Assembly (NCBI GenBank): GCA_037962975.1 | Contig: CM075671.1 | Span: 10,215,001 to 10,279,000 of the forward strand | Reading direction: 5' to 3' | Origin: Clitoria ternatea | Lineage: Eukaryota; Streptophyta; Magnoliopsida; Fabales; Fabaceae | DNA length: 64,000 bases | Shown: positions 1 to 11,400 of the stretch, piece by piece | Layout of the letters: each line of letters opens with the position of its first letter | Numbering within the stretch: position 1 is the stretch's first letter | Made by a program: the position numbers and the translations under genes | Notes under the pieces: generated by a model | Databases searched by the model: none | Told to the model about the DNA's origin: nothing | The model's input: the letters and a program-made list of their open reading frames with translations, nothing else

Positions 1-117
1 ACTAATCCAACGGTTGTAAACGCATGTTTGAATTTTAGAACCGTTGATGAGATTTATCTAACGGCTACAAACACATCTTTGAGATTTGAGGATTCGCTTA
101 TTTCCCCCCAAGCCATG

Positions 118-129
118 CCTATAAATAGG
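118..129 (+). promoter_or_regulatory. TATA box of the antisense extra ORF
   Basis: A textbook plant TATA word, CCTATAAATAGG, lies about 210 bp before the first good ATG (339) of the plus-strand extra ORF and about 20-30 bp before a C/T-rich stretch that could hold the transcription start. It faces opposite to the gag-pol genes of the surrounding Tat element. Function is inferred from position and sequence only. Confidence 0.55.
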
Positions 130-338
130 TAAACTCTCAGGAGGGAAATGTTTTGCTTCATCTCTCACTTCGTATTTGTTTGCTGAAAGTGTTTTTGCTA
201 CTTTCTTATGAGTTTATTGGTGTTGGAGTTCTTCTATACCTTCAGAAACTCAAGGTACTTGCTTCTTCCTCTTCTTTGCTTCTTCATTTTCATTGGGTTG
301 GTTTTATTTTTCCTTTTTGTGTGGTCGTAAAAAGGAAG

Positions 339-3063
339 ATGAGAGAAAAGAGGTCAGAGTCTCGTTCTAGGGTTTCTGTTCGTCCCATGTTTTCTGACAT
401 TGAGAGTGAAGATGAGGCTTTTTATACTGGGAGGGACTCAACGTTTTACAGCAGCGTGGAGTACTTTAGTAATGCTGTACATTCGTTTGTGTCAGGAGGT
501 GTTTCCCATACACAAGTGCTGACAATGGCAGAGTGTCAAAATGTCGTGTTGCATGGACTGGACTGGGAGAAGACGCTTGGGATTGACCCCTACTGTTGGG
601 TTGAGGAGGATGTTAAGGGTACTTCCTCTCGCCATGCAACAACTAGTGGCGGTGTAGTGGAGTTGTCTGTGCCTATCTGGAAAGATGAACGGTATGAAGA
701 TAGGTTCGTTGTTCGCTCTCCTAAGACGTTCGAAAGGATTTGCCATCGCCCTCAGAATAATCGTACAATATATATGTACGATATTCTGTTTACCCAGCTG
801 GGGGTACGTTTCCCATTGAACAGATTCCAGATGGGCGTACTGAGGTTCCTGGACTGCGCTCCTTCTCAGCTACACCCAAATGGTTGGGGGATAGTTCGTA
901 GCTTTGAAGTGATGGCGGAGTATCTAGAGTTTACGCCTACTGTGGCGTTGTTTTTTTCTTTCTGCCGCATCATGAGGAGGGTAAATGTAAAAACAGGCGG
1001 CATGGGCCTTGTTACTCTTCGGGCGGAGCCGAAGATTTTAAACTTCAAGGCGTTTGCGGACTCCGCCAAGGAAGGCGGGCTCCACTTCAGAAAAAGTTTT
1101 ATAAAGGTTTCTGTTAAGAAGGGCGAGTCCGTCTTCTGGCGGAATAAGGAGGGAATTGATCGATTCCCAGTTGCGTGGACACATGAGCATTTCCTCCTGA
1201 CTAAGCGGGCATATGAAGTTGAGGAGAGTGCTTTATCAGCCGCATCTGTGGAAGTACTCCGTACGCTGAAGGAGTATAACTCCGTCCACAAACTGATTTT
1301 TTGTCGGAGGCTGCTTGGGCGGGATGCTCAGGGATACTTGAGTAATGTTACTAACAATTGCAATGTTGATTGAGTATTACCACTATCTCGCATCTTCTAA
1401 CCATATTCTCATATTGTTATTCCGCAGGAGAGATTGCTGAATCGCCTGGGATGGAGCGCATTAAGAGGATCCGCATAAGCCGTAGGGAGATTGATGCGGA
1501 GAATAATGTGCAGCCCAGGAGGAGTCTGACTGCTGCTCTAACAAAGACCCTTCCTTTCCCTGCATCCACCAACATAGTGAATTTTGAAGGTGGTGCAGGG
1601 TCCTCAACAGCTGCTGTTGAGAGGCGTTCTAAGAAACGCCAAGAACCAGAAGCTGCTGAGGAGGAAGAAGAGGAAATAGACCTCCAGCCCTTGCAAAGAA
1701 GGAGGACCAAAAGCAAGAAGAGGGTTGCGGAAGGAGCATCAATTGATGCTGCCATTGACTTGGAGGAGACTCCGGAAGTACCTGTTGTGGGTACTTCTGC
1801 TGCTATGGGCGGAGTTGAAGGCGCCCTTGAAGAAGGTGCTGTGGGGGAAGAAGTGGAGAGAGTTCAAACTCCAATCCATGCTGTGGAAGGTGAGGCAGAG
1901 GGAGTTCAAGCTTCTCCGGGCCAAGTTGTGAGAGACGAGGCGGAGAGAGTCCAAATTTCCCCAGTCCGCCCATCTGAAGATCCCGCCTTGAGATTAACCA
2001 CTAGAGGGGCGGCAGTTTTCTTAGTCGATGTTCCAGGGGAGCCATCTAGGCGATCCGTCTCTTTGCCCCTGGCGGGGTCTCGTATGAACCCTTATTTGTA
2101 TTTCACAAATGTGGGATCCCACCAGTCAGAGAGGCGTGATCCGGACTTTATTCTCCGCCCAAACATCGACTTTGAGGAAGTTGCAGATGCCACTGCTGCT
2201 GCAAGGTGGCATCTTGCTGAAATTGATGGTTTCCTTGCTTCCGTCCCTCGTATTGCGGAAGTGGCTGCTGAAGCTAACATGTTCCAAGAATCTTTTCATG
2301 ATTCTATTGAGAACATACGCAGCTTGGAACATGATAATGAACAACTGTCGGAGGTGATCAAGGCGAAGGATAAACACCTTGACACCGCCGACGCCAACAT
2401 CAAGAAGCTGGAGGAGGAGCTGGCTCGGGTGAGAACTGACAAAGCTTTGCTGGAGAAGCAAGTTTCCGGCTTAAAAGAGCGAAACACAAAGCTGGACGAG
2501 GAGGTGAGTGGCCTGACCCAGGTGAGGGCTGACAATAATCTGCTGAAACAACAGATTTCGGACTTAATTCAGCAGAAACAAAAATTGGGCGAGGATGCAA
2601 GTGAGCTCCAGCAGAGGTTGCTTTTCCTTGAACTTGATAAAGCCACTGCTGAAGATGCCTGGGTGGCGAGTTAGACCAAGCAGCTACTGCGTACACTAAC
2701 CTTGAAAAACAGGTTGAAGGGTTGCAAGCTGAAAAAGCTACCTCTGATGCAGCCAATGAAAAGCTTGACAAGGAGTTACAATCCACGCTGGATGCGGCTG
2801 AGGCAGCGATTGATGATGCTTTCAGCATGGCTGTTCGTCAACTCCGTTATCGCAATCCAGGCGTTGCTCTATCCACCACAGGCATTCATCCTTATTATGA
2901 ATTCATCAATGGAGAATTGATAGTGCCTGTTCAAGGGGGTCATGCTCCTGCGCCCAGTGTTGAATATATCTTGGCGGACTTGCCTCCCTCCCAAAGTTTA
3001 ATCAAACCTGGTGAAGGTCAGGCCACCTCTGCCCAACAAGAAGGGGTACCATCCGACCCTTGA
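339..3063 (+). CDS. Antisense extra ORF of the Tat element (gypsy-type putative transposase, Transposase_28-like), one frameshift
   Basis: Exon 1 (339-1341) encodes a conserved globular part that I recognise as the plant protein family annotated as putative gypsy-type transposase (Pfam Transposase_28), with the segment MYDILFTQLGVRFPL around residue 145. A GT-AG intron of 86 bp (1342-1427) joins in frame to exon 2. Exon 2 encodes a low-complexity acidic/basic linker, then a long coiled coil rich in Glu, Lys and Leu. The frame shifts once near 2655-2664, after which the coiled coil resumes and ends at the TGA at 3061-3063. ATG 339 was chosen because the frame upstream has no ATG and a TATA box lies at 118-129. 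The biochemical role of this family is unknown; it is not a proven transposase. It lies antisense to gag-pol between integrase and the 3' LTR. Confidence 0.72.
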
Positions 3064-3162
3064 AAACTAGCTGTAAATTTGCAAGTTTTGTTTTTGTTTC
3101 AATTTATGACGTCGCCTTGTTCCAGGATAGGCTCTGGATTTTATCAATGTTGGCAATATTGA

Positions 3163-3168
3163 ATAAAG
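3163..3168 (+). terminator. Poly(A) signal AATAAA after the extra ORF
   Basis: A canonical AATAAA lies 100 bp after the stop codon of the plus-strand extra ORF and just before the minisatellite, in the right place for 3' end formation of an independent antisense transcript. Assignment is by position. Confidence 0.45.
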
Positions 3169-3297
3169 TAAATTTTCTGTAAATGTATACTTGTCCATAT
3201 TAGCAATGTTTGAGTCCGTCGATTTCATGCCTTGCAAAACGATGTTACGAAGACAAAGTAATCATTCGAGGACTTAATGAAACATGACTAAGTATAA

Positions 3298-4190
3298 CGA
3301 GGCGGAATAGCCTCTTAGGAATTTAACTAAAGTAAATTCAATGAGACAGAGTTCTGCCACGAGGCGGAATGACCTCTTAGGAATTTCAATGGAGTTGGAT
3401 TCCGTAAGAGGGCGGAGTAGCCTCTTAGGAATTTCAAAGGAGTTGGATTCCGTAAGAAGGCGGAGTAGCCTCTTAGGAATTTCAAAGGAGTTGGATTCCG
3501 TAAGAAGGCGGAGTAGCCTCTTAGGAATTTCAATGAAACAGATTCCGTAAGGAGGCGGAGTAGCCTCTTAGGAAGTTCAAAGTAGATTCCGTAAGGAGGC
3601 GGAGTAGCCTCTTAGGAATTTCAAAGAAATAGGATTCCGTAAGAAGGCGGAGTAGCCTCTTAGGAATTTCCATGAAACTGGATTCCGTAAGAAGGCGGAG
3701 TAGCCTCTTAAGAATTTTCATGAAATTGGATTCCGTAAGAAGGCGGAGTGGCCTCTTAGGAATTTCAATGGAACAGATTCCGTAAGAAGGCGAGGTGGCC
3801 TCTTAGGAATTTCAAAGGAGTTGGATTCCGTAAGAAGGCGGAGTACCCTCTTAGGAATTTCAAAGAAATAGGATTCCGTAAGAAGGCGGAGTAGCCTCTT
3901 AGGAATTTCAAAGTAGATTCCGTAAGGAGGCGGAGTAGCCTCTTAGGAATTTCAATGAGATTAATTCCGTAAGAAGGCGGAGTGGCCTCTTAGGAATTTC
4001 CAAGGAGTTGATTCCGTAAGCAGGCGGAGTAGCCTCTTAGGAATTTCAATGAAACAGATTCCGTAAGGAGGCGGAGTAGCCTCTTAGGAATTTCAAAGTA
4101 GATTCCGTAAGGAGGCGGAGTAGCCTCTTAGGAATCTCAAAGTAGATTCCGTAAGGAGGCGGAATAGCCTCTTAGGAATCTCAAAGAAGC
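3298..4190. repeat. Minisatellite, about 48-bp unit, about 19 copies
   Basis: The core GGCGGAGTAGCCTCTTAGGA recurs about every 45-52 bp, and I count 19 copies of CCTCTTA between 3311 and 4168. Units differ by substitutions and short indels around a GATTCCGTAAG spacer. The array lies between integrase and the 3' LTR. Tat/Ogre elements are known to carry hypervariable tandem arrays at this position. Confidence 0.93.
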
Positions 4191-4372
4191 ACAATTTTAC
4201 AAGTGTTGAACTTACTTGAACTTGTTGGGTAGTGCTTGAGTTTGTTGCTCATGTACTCCGTAAAACATTGGTAGTTAGGCGGAGTCAAGCTTTGGATGGA
4301 GTGTTCATCCTTTTGAACTTGGACCGGAGTGTAACTCCTGATCAAATGTGAATTGTTGAATCCAGGATGGCT

Positions 4373-4945
4373 ATGGTGCAGCATATAGCTTGTGACACCG
4401 ATTCTTCCTGTGAGAATTTTGTTGGTTCTTACCCTTGAGATAGTATGGTGCAGCATATAGCTGTGACACCAATTCATCTTGCAAGAAATTGGTTGAACCT
4501 TTGAGGCGGTATGGTGCAGCATATAGCTGTGACACCAGTTCATCCTGCAAGAAATTGGTTGGATTTTGGGGTTAGCGTGGTACAGCATATAGCTGTGACA
4601 CCAGCTCATCCACAAGAAGCCTGCAGGACCTTGGGGGCGAATTAGTGCAGCATATAGCTGTGACACTAGTTCCTCCCATAGGCGGCCTGTAGGACCTTAG
4701 GGTCGGTATGGTGCAGCATATAGCTGAGACACCAATCCTTTCCCCCCAAGGAGTTTTCTGTACCTTAGGGTCGGTATGGTGCAGCATATAGCTGAGACAC
4801 CAATCCTTTCCCCCCAAGGAGTTTTCTGTACCTTAGGGTCGGTATGGTGCAGCATATAGCTGGGACACCAATCCTTTCCCCCCAAGGAGTTTTCTGTACC
4901 TTAGGGTCAGTATGGTGCAGCATATAGCTGAGACACCAATTCCCC
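4373..4945. repeat. Minisatellite, 65-68 bp unit, 9 copies
   Basis: The core GTGCAGCATATAGCTG starts at about 4376, 4449, 4514, 4580, 4645, 4711, 4779, 4847 and 4915, a spacing of 65-68 bp apart from the first step of 73. The last four units, with a run of Cs before AAGGAG, are nearly identical, which points to recent local amplification; the first ones are older and more diverged. It is unrelated in sequence to the neighbouring 48-bp array. Confidence 0.93.
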
Positions 4946-5246
4946 AAGGAGTTTTTATTGACTCCGTTTGTGAAGCGGCGTTGCATGTTGGTTGATCTTT
5001 ATGGAATAAAGAGTTATGCGTTTGTGCTTCAGTTTTAGAGTCGTTGTTTTATCTGCATGGGAACAAATTCTGCCATGGATAATCAATTCAAAGTTAGAGT
5101 GAAGATTAAATGCAGGAAGGCATTTCGTTGAGAATAGAACTACATAAAGGATTGAGTTGGGATATATCTTTTCGAAACCCTTTCAAGGAAAGCATACATA
5201 GGAAGATCCTTGAGTTAGGAAGAAAAGATCATACCGTATTACCCAA
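4946..5246. other. Non-coding spacer between integrase and minisatellites
   Basis: About 300 bp of single-copy-looking Tat internal sequence lie between the integrase stop codon and the 65-68 bp array. I see no ORF, repeat or clear signal in it. Confidence 0.6.
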
Positions 5247-6185
5247 CTAACTGTAATATATGCGTAAATTTAAAATGTTCCATTTATTTCTGACCGGAGT
5301 GCCATCCAAGTTTTCCAGGCGGTATGTACCCTTGCGCAAAACCTCGATGACTCGGTATGGACCTTCCCAAGTTGGTGCCAATTTGCCTTGGTGCGCAAAT
5401 TTGTTGCCAATGTTGGCCCTTCTCAAGACTAAATCTCCCTCTTTGAAACGGCGTTCAAAAATACGTGCATTATACCGTTTGGCGGCCTTTGCTTTGACAA
5501 CTTGGTCTCTCACAAAGGCTTCCTCTCTCAACTCTGCCAAAACCTCCAATTCGTGTGCGAGGTTCTGTTGATTGGCTTCCTCGTTGAAATGGAGGACTCG
5601 AGCTGAAGGGGCTGTCAATTCAATGGGGATGACAGCCTCGACTCCATATGTCAGCCGATACGGAGATTCATTCGTGGTGGAGTGTGGGGTAGTTCTATAT
5701 GCCCACAAAACGTGGCACAATTGATTTGCCCAATCTCCCTTCGCCTCACCGAGGCGTTTCTTGAGGCCCTTCAAGATTTCTCTGTTGGCGACCTCTGCTT
5801 GTCCATTGGTTTGAGGGTGTTCCACAGAAGAGAAAATCTGCGTAATGCTGAGATTTTCTAGGAGTTCAGTGAACTTGCGATCTGTGAACTGGGTGCCATT
5901 ATCAGTGACTATGCGTCCAGGGACTCCGAAACGCGCAATGATATTCTCATAAACAAATCTTCGGGTCCTGGCTGACGTTATGTGCACCACTGCCTCTGCC
6001 TCAATCCATTTGGTGAAATAGTCAACACCAACTATCAAGTATTTGATACCGCCAGGCGCAGTTAGGAATGGACCTAGAATATCCATGCCCCATTGATAAA
6101 AAGGCCAGGGCGTTATTGATGATGACATTTCCTCGGCCGGAGTGTGGTGAAGATTTGCGAATCGTTGACATTGATCGCATTTTTA
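5247..6185 (-). CDS. Tat integrase, catalytic core and C-terminal domain
   Basis: This is the distal part of the pol polyprotein. The retroviral integrase core is visible with its catalytic Asp in GMDILGPF, the second Asp in VTDNGTQF and the Glu in NGQAEVANREIL. A C-terminal beta-rich domain follows (GDLVLRR, WEGPYRV) and ends at the stop at 5247. An in-frame TAA at 6183-6185, just before KCDQCQRF of the zinc-binding HHCC domain, separates it from the upstream part; the frame is otherwise continuous. With that stop the copy cannot make a full integrase without readthrough. Confidence 0.85.
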
Positions 6186-7620
6186 AACATATGAGGCGGA
6201 GTCATACTTCAGAGTGGGCCACCAATACCCCGCCCTGAGTATTTTTCTCATTAGACTTCGTGCCCCTGGATGATGTCCACACTGCCCTTCATGGACTTCT
6301 TCCAAAACAGCTTGCACCTCATTTTCATTTATACAAATTAAATAAGGAACAGAAATTCCTCGGCGGTATAGCTGTCCATCCAGGAGTGTGTAATAGGGTG
6401 CCTCTTTCTTTAGTTTCTTTCGCTCAAGATCATCCGTGGGTAATTGTCCATTAACCAGGTAACGAACTATTGGAGCTATCCAGGAGTTATCATCAACAGG
6501 GCGGCTTTTAATCATATGTATTGAGGAGGGAAAGGAAATACTTGGCTCTGCTAAAGTACTCTGTACAACCGTAGTTGTGCATCCCTCCTTCTTTGTGCTG
6601 GCTAACCTAGACAGGATATCAGCACGTGTATTTTCTTCGCGAGGTACATGTTTGAAGGTTACTTTATCGAAACGCTGCTTTAACTCATTGACGTAGTCTA
6701 GATATTGTTGCAGCAGAGGTTCTTTAGCCTGATACTCACCAAGAATTTGTGAGATGACTAGTTGAGAATCACTGCATAGAGTAACAGTTTTGGCCCCAAT
6801 ATCTTGTGCTGCTCTGAGTCCGGCTAAGCAGGCTTCATACTCCGCCTGATTGTTAGACGTAGTGAAGGTAAAGTGCAATGAAATTTCAAGATGTACCCCG
6901 TCATCACTTTCTATAACGATTCCTGCCCCACATCCTTTGCTGTTCGAAGACCCATCGACATATATTGTCCAGTGTGAATAATCTGCATCTGGGCTAGAGC
7001 CTGTTAATTCAACTACGAAATCTGCTAGGACTTGTGCCTTGATAGCAGTTCTTGGTTCGTAGGATATGTCGAATTCAGAGAGTTCTATGGCCCATTTGAT
7101 CATCCTTCCAGCTAAGTCTGGCTTGAACAATATAGTACGGAGTGGCAAGTCTGTGCGAATCAGGATGGGATGTGCATGGAAATATGGTCTTAGGCGTCGT
7201 GAAGCCCAAACAACTGCAAGTGCTGCCTTTTCAATCTTCTGATAACGGCACTCTGCACCATGCAATGTTTTACCAGTGAAGTACACCGGTCGTTGGCCTT
7301 CAACTGTCTCCTTGACCAGGGCCACTGCCAGCGCTTCATCTGAAACAGATAAATAAACAATGAGTTGCTCACCTGGGCTTGGTTTTACCAGGATTGGAGG
7401 GCTGGCTAAGACATTTTTCAAGCTTTGGAAGGCCGCCTCTTGCTCTGGGCCCCAATTGAATTTTTTATTCTTCTTCAACATCTTGTACAAGGGGAGAGAG
7501 CGATGAGCCATTTTTGGCATGAATCGTGCTAGAGCAGCGATTTTGCCATTGAGGGATTGTACCTCTTTCAATGTTTTGGGGCTCTGCAACTCTTGTATCA
7601 CACGACACTTGTCAGGATTA
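6183..7620 (-). CDS. Tat pol fragment: RNase H, archaeal-type second RNase H and integrase N-terminus
   Basis: After the end of the RT connection domain comes a Ty3-type RNase H with catalytic residues largely lost (LSVSDEALAVAL, FTGKTL, IRTDLPLRT). A second RNase H follows, with the acidic set intact: YVDGSSN, NNQAEYEA, CSDSQLV and RADILSRLAS. The first half of the integrase zinc domain (HEGQCGHHPG) ends at a TAA (6183). The paired RNase H domains are the hallmark of Tat elements. The reading frame also runs open into the inverted LTR up to 7724, giving a repetitive MPWR-type leader that is an artefact of the insertion. Confidence 0.85.
7385..7620. repeat. 236-bp direct repeat, left copy
   Basis: This pol segment, which encodes the end of the RT region, is repeated base for base as far as I can see at 8421-8656. 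The two copies bracket the inverted LTR. Removing one copy plus the LTR gives a continuous pol reading frame, so the repeat behaves like a very long target duplication. Confidence 0.93.
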
Positions 7621-8420
7621 TACCGCCAGGGCAAGTAACTCCGCCAAGGCATGTTACTCCGCCAAGGAACGCAACCCCGCCAAGGCATGTTACACCACCA
7701 AGGCACCTTACACCGCCAAGGCATGTTACTCCGCCAAGGAAAGTAACCCTGCCAAAGTTGTTACTCCGCCAAGCCATAGGCTCAATATTGGCGGAATATT
7801 GAATTTCCCACACTGCGTAGCGAGCCCATACTCACAACCCCGGCACGAGATTGACTCTGTCTTGAGAGGTTAATAATGGGAATCACGCTGTCACGCATTA
7901 AGGGGAATAACAATAAAATATTAAAGCACTAACGCTTTCCAGACAAGTTGTGATACCTACTACAATAATGGTGCATGTAAACGGCGCAAGGACCCACTAC
8001 CTTTTCAGCATTATGCCTGAAGACAAGGAGCGGGTCCTACCAATAATGGAGCACCAGTAACAGGTATATAAACCTCTCTCAAAAAGGTATAAGGGATCTT
8101 TTCCATTTTCTCTAAACCTTACACTCTCTTACTTGCATAATTCTCTCTGACTGTCTTTCTAAGTCTCTAAGTATTCTGAAATACTGACTTGAGCGTCGGA
8201 GAACGATTGCAGGTACCACCCCCAATCGGGTCAAGACAAAGAAGACCCCGTCAGGCGGACTGTGACACCGCCACAGAGTACATTACACTCCGCCTCAACA
8301 TACAAAGACTCTTCGTATTTGTATTTATACACACATTGCTTTGTATCAAAAACACATTTATATATATATTTTGAGTTGTTCTACGAGCATATCTCTACAC
8401 CCCCTGTAAAGAACAGTTCA
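7621..8420 (+). mobile_element. Inverted Tat LTR copy inside pol
   Basis: These 800 bp are the reverse complement of the 5' LTR (11799-12598) with only a few differences visible. The 3' end is complete (ends CAGTTCA), while the four terminal U3 bases TGCA are missing. It holds the same tandem array of about 17 bp (CCGCCAAGGCATGTTACT) at 7630-7770 and a TATA box at 8065-8072. Its promoter points to the right, antisense to gag and RT. Confidence 0.9.
8065..8072 (+). promoter_or_regulatory. TATA box of the inverted LTR
   Basis: GTATATAAACC in the inverted LTR copy matches the equivalent word in the 5' LTR (about 12147-12154 on the minus strand). It should set transcription to start near 8095, pointing right through pol in the antisense direction. 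Confidence 0.55.
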
Positions 8421-11400
8421 TTACCAGGATTGGAGGGCTGGCTAAGACATTTTTCAAGCTTTGGAAGGCCGCCTCTTGCTCTGGGCCCCAATTGAATTTT
8501 TTATTCTTCTTCAACATCTTGTACAAGGGGAGAGAGCGATGAGCCATTTTTGGCATGAATCGTGCTAGAGCAGCGATTTTGCCATTGAGGGATTGTACCT
8601 CTTTCAATGTTTTGGGGCTCTGCAACTCTTGTATCACACGACACTTGTCAGGATTAGCTTCTATGCCTCTTTGTGTTAACATGAAACCCAAAAATCTCCC
8701 CCCAGGCACAGCAAACGTGCATTTTAGTGGGTTGAGTCTCATGTTGTATTGCCGTAGGCGTTGAAAAATGAGGCGTAGGTCTTCAACATGGTCTCCTCCC
8801 TCTGGAGTCTTGGCGATGATATCATCAATATAAACCTCCACCAGCTTTGTGTGCATGCCCTCAAAGACTTTGTTGATCATGCGCTGGTAGGTGGCCCCAG
8901 CGTTCTTCAGCCCAAATGGCATGACATTGTAGCAAAAGACCCCTTTGTCATTGATAAATGCTGTTTTTTCCTGATCATCCTCACACATTGGAATTTGGTT
9001 GTATCCGGAGTAAGCATCCATGAAGGATAGATACTTGTATCCTGATGAGTCGTCAACCAGTCTGTCAATGTTGGGGAGAGGATAAGGATCTTTGGGACAA
9101 CATTTATTCAGATCAACGTAGTCTATGCACATGCGCCATTTGCCATTGGCTTTCTGTACCATAACCACGTTGGACAGCCAGGAAGAGTAACGGAGTTCCC
9201 TGATGAACCCCGCCTTAAGGAGTTCTTCAGTTTGTTCACAAGCAGCCTTTTGCTTAGCAGGACCCATACGCCGTTTCTTTTGTGTCACTGGCTTGGTTTC
9301 AGGATACACCGCCAGGCGGTGGCAACAAAAGTTAGGATCCATACCAGGCATGTCTGCAGCTGTCCAGGCAAAAATTTCCTTGTACTCATGGAGGAGTGCA
9401 ATCAGTCTTGCTTCCATGTTAGGCTCCAGTTTGTCATTGATGTTAGTAATTTGCTCCGGGGTGCTGCCCAAAACAATAGACTTGGAACCACCATCAGGAG
9501 TTGGTTTCAAAGGATTTAGTGGGTCTATAGAAGACTCCGCCCTGGGATCAAGATCCACCAAGTTGACGGATGCCGCCGCACTGTTTCCTTCGTTCAACTT
9601 TCTTTTCTTAGACATGGTTTCAACCTTCACCATGTTAAGACTTAAATTGTAACAATAACGAGCCATCTCCTGGTCACCCCTGACAGATGATACTTGATTA
9701 TCTTTATCGATGAACTTGATTAACAAGTGGGGGGTTGAAACGATGGCTTCCATGGCATTCAGAGTAGGCCGCCCAATGATGCCATTGTATGGGGATTTAA
9801 CATCAATGACAAGAACCCAGGATTTCACAGTCCTTGCTCCAGGTTCACCATCGAAGGTAATCCTTGTGTCCAAGTAGCCTTTAGTAGGCTGTTTGACGCC
9901 ATTAAAAGCTGTAAGGTCCTGTGTGTAAGGCTGCAAATCAGCGTCAGTCAGTCCCATGCGTTTAAAACAGTCATAAAAGATAACGTCGCAGGAACTTCCC
10001 TGATCAACTAGGATGCGTTTTACATCCATATTAGCGATCACCACAATGATCACTACTGCGTCATCTCCCTCAGGAATGGTTGGGCCAAAATCATCATCTG
10101 TGAAGGTTATAGGTGGAGTTTGAACTCCGTCTCTGAATGGGCGATATCCTTTGTTCTTGCCCTGCACAGATAAGATCATACGATGATGATTTTTCCGGGC
10201 GGTGTTTGAGGGTCCGCCTCCTGCGAAGCCTCCAGCAATCATGTCCACCACCTGCCTTTTACTCCGTGATCTAGGTTCAGGGCTCGGTTCTCGTTGGGCG
10301 GACTCCAGAACAACGCCTTTTTGTTTCTCTGATACCGCCGTACGTTTTGGTTCCCGAGTACTATCAGGATCCGGAGAACGATCACGATGTCGCTTTTCAA
10401 ACTTTTCAGGCTCGTCATGAGATTTGCCTTTGAACAGGTAGTGTTTCAGTTTACCTTCACGAATGAGCACCTCAATGGTATTTTTGAGTTGCTTACATTC
10501 TTCTGTGGTGTGGCCAACTGACTCATGGAATTCACAATACTTCTTTGGGTTTCCACCGCGCCTGATTGAGGGTGGTGGACGTTGAATTCCATAAACATTG
10601 AGGGTAGTCCATCCTATTTCACGCAAGATTTGCTCGTATGATGTGTTCAGTGGTGCATAGTGAGCAAAATTGAACACGCGTCTGTCTTGCTGTTTGAAAG
10701 GTTGGTTCCCTACTTTGTCCCTCTGGAGGGACTTGTCATTCTTCGATGACTTCTCTTTCCCTTTGTCATGAGGTGGAGTTGCAGGGGGTGGTTTACTGCG
10801 AGATGCAGTGGCTTCCAAATGCATCTCAATACCCACGTACTTGGGCGCCTTCCTGCGAAATTCCTCCATCGTGGTTGGAGGTCCCTTTGCCAGTGACAAA
10901 GCGAAAGGTGATTTTGGCTGCATAGCTTCTATGAGAATATGCAACTGGATTGCCTCTGTCAGATCAGGGACCATGGCTGCCTCCTTGTAAAATCTCTTAA
11001 GGAAATCCTTCAGAGATTCTTTGTCGCCTTGTTTGATCTGAGCCAAGGTATGAGAGGTTCTGGGTGCATCCCTGGAGATCACGAAGTGGCTTCCAAAAGC
11101 TGAGGCCAGCTCCTCCCACGAATCAATGGAACTTGAAGGTAAGCTCTTGAACCAACTAAGAGCTTCGCCTGTAAGGGTTCTGGGGAACATTCTGCACATG
11201 ACGTCCTCCTCAGCTCCTAGAAACATGGCCTCGTAGATATAAGCATCTAAATGCTTAGAGGGATCTGTTTCTCCAGTGTATTTCCCTATAGAAATGGGCT
11301 GCATAGTTTGCAAATGTTTGGGTACATGTGCATTCATGAGCCTTTTAGAAAATGGGATACTCATCTTATATCCTGAGGGGGATGCGTTTGAGCCTGCTCT

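Noticed and set aside
3327..3721. Open frames with repeated LRGYSAFLRNPTPLKF or LLGISKELDSV text
   Set aside because: They are translations of the 48-bp minisatellite; the unit being a multiple of three keeps the frame open. No start context, no homology.
3298..4190. Regular repeats with spacers that could suggest a CRISPR array
   Set aside because: Units are imperfect, the spacers are themselves repeats of each other, and the DNA is plant nuclear. It is a minisatellite.
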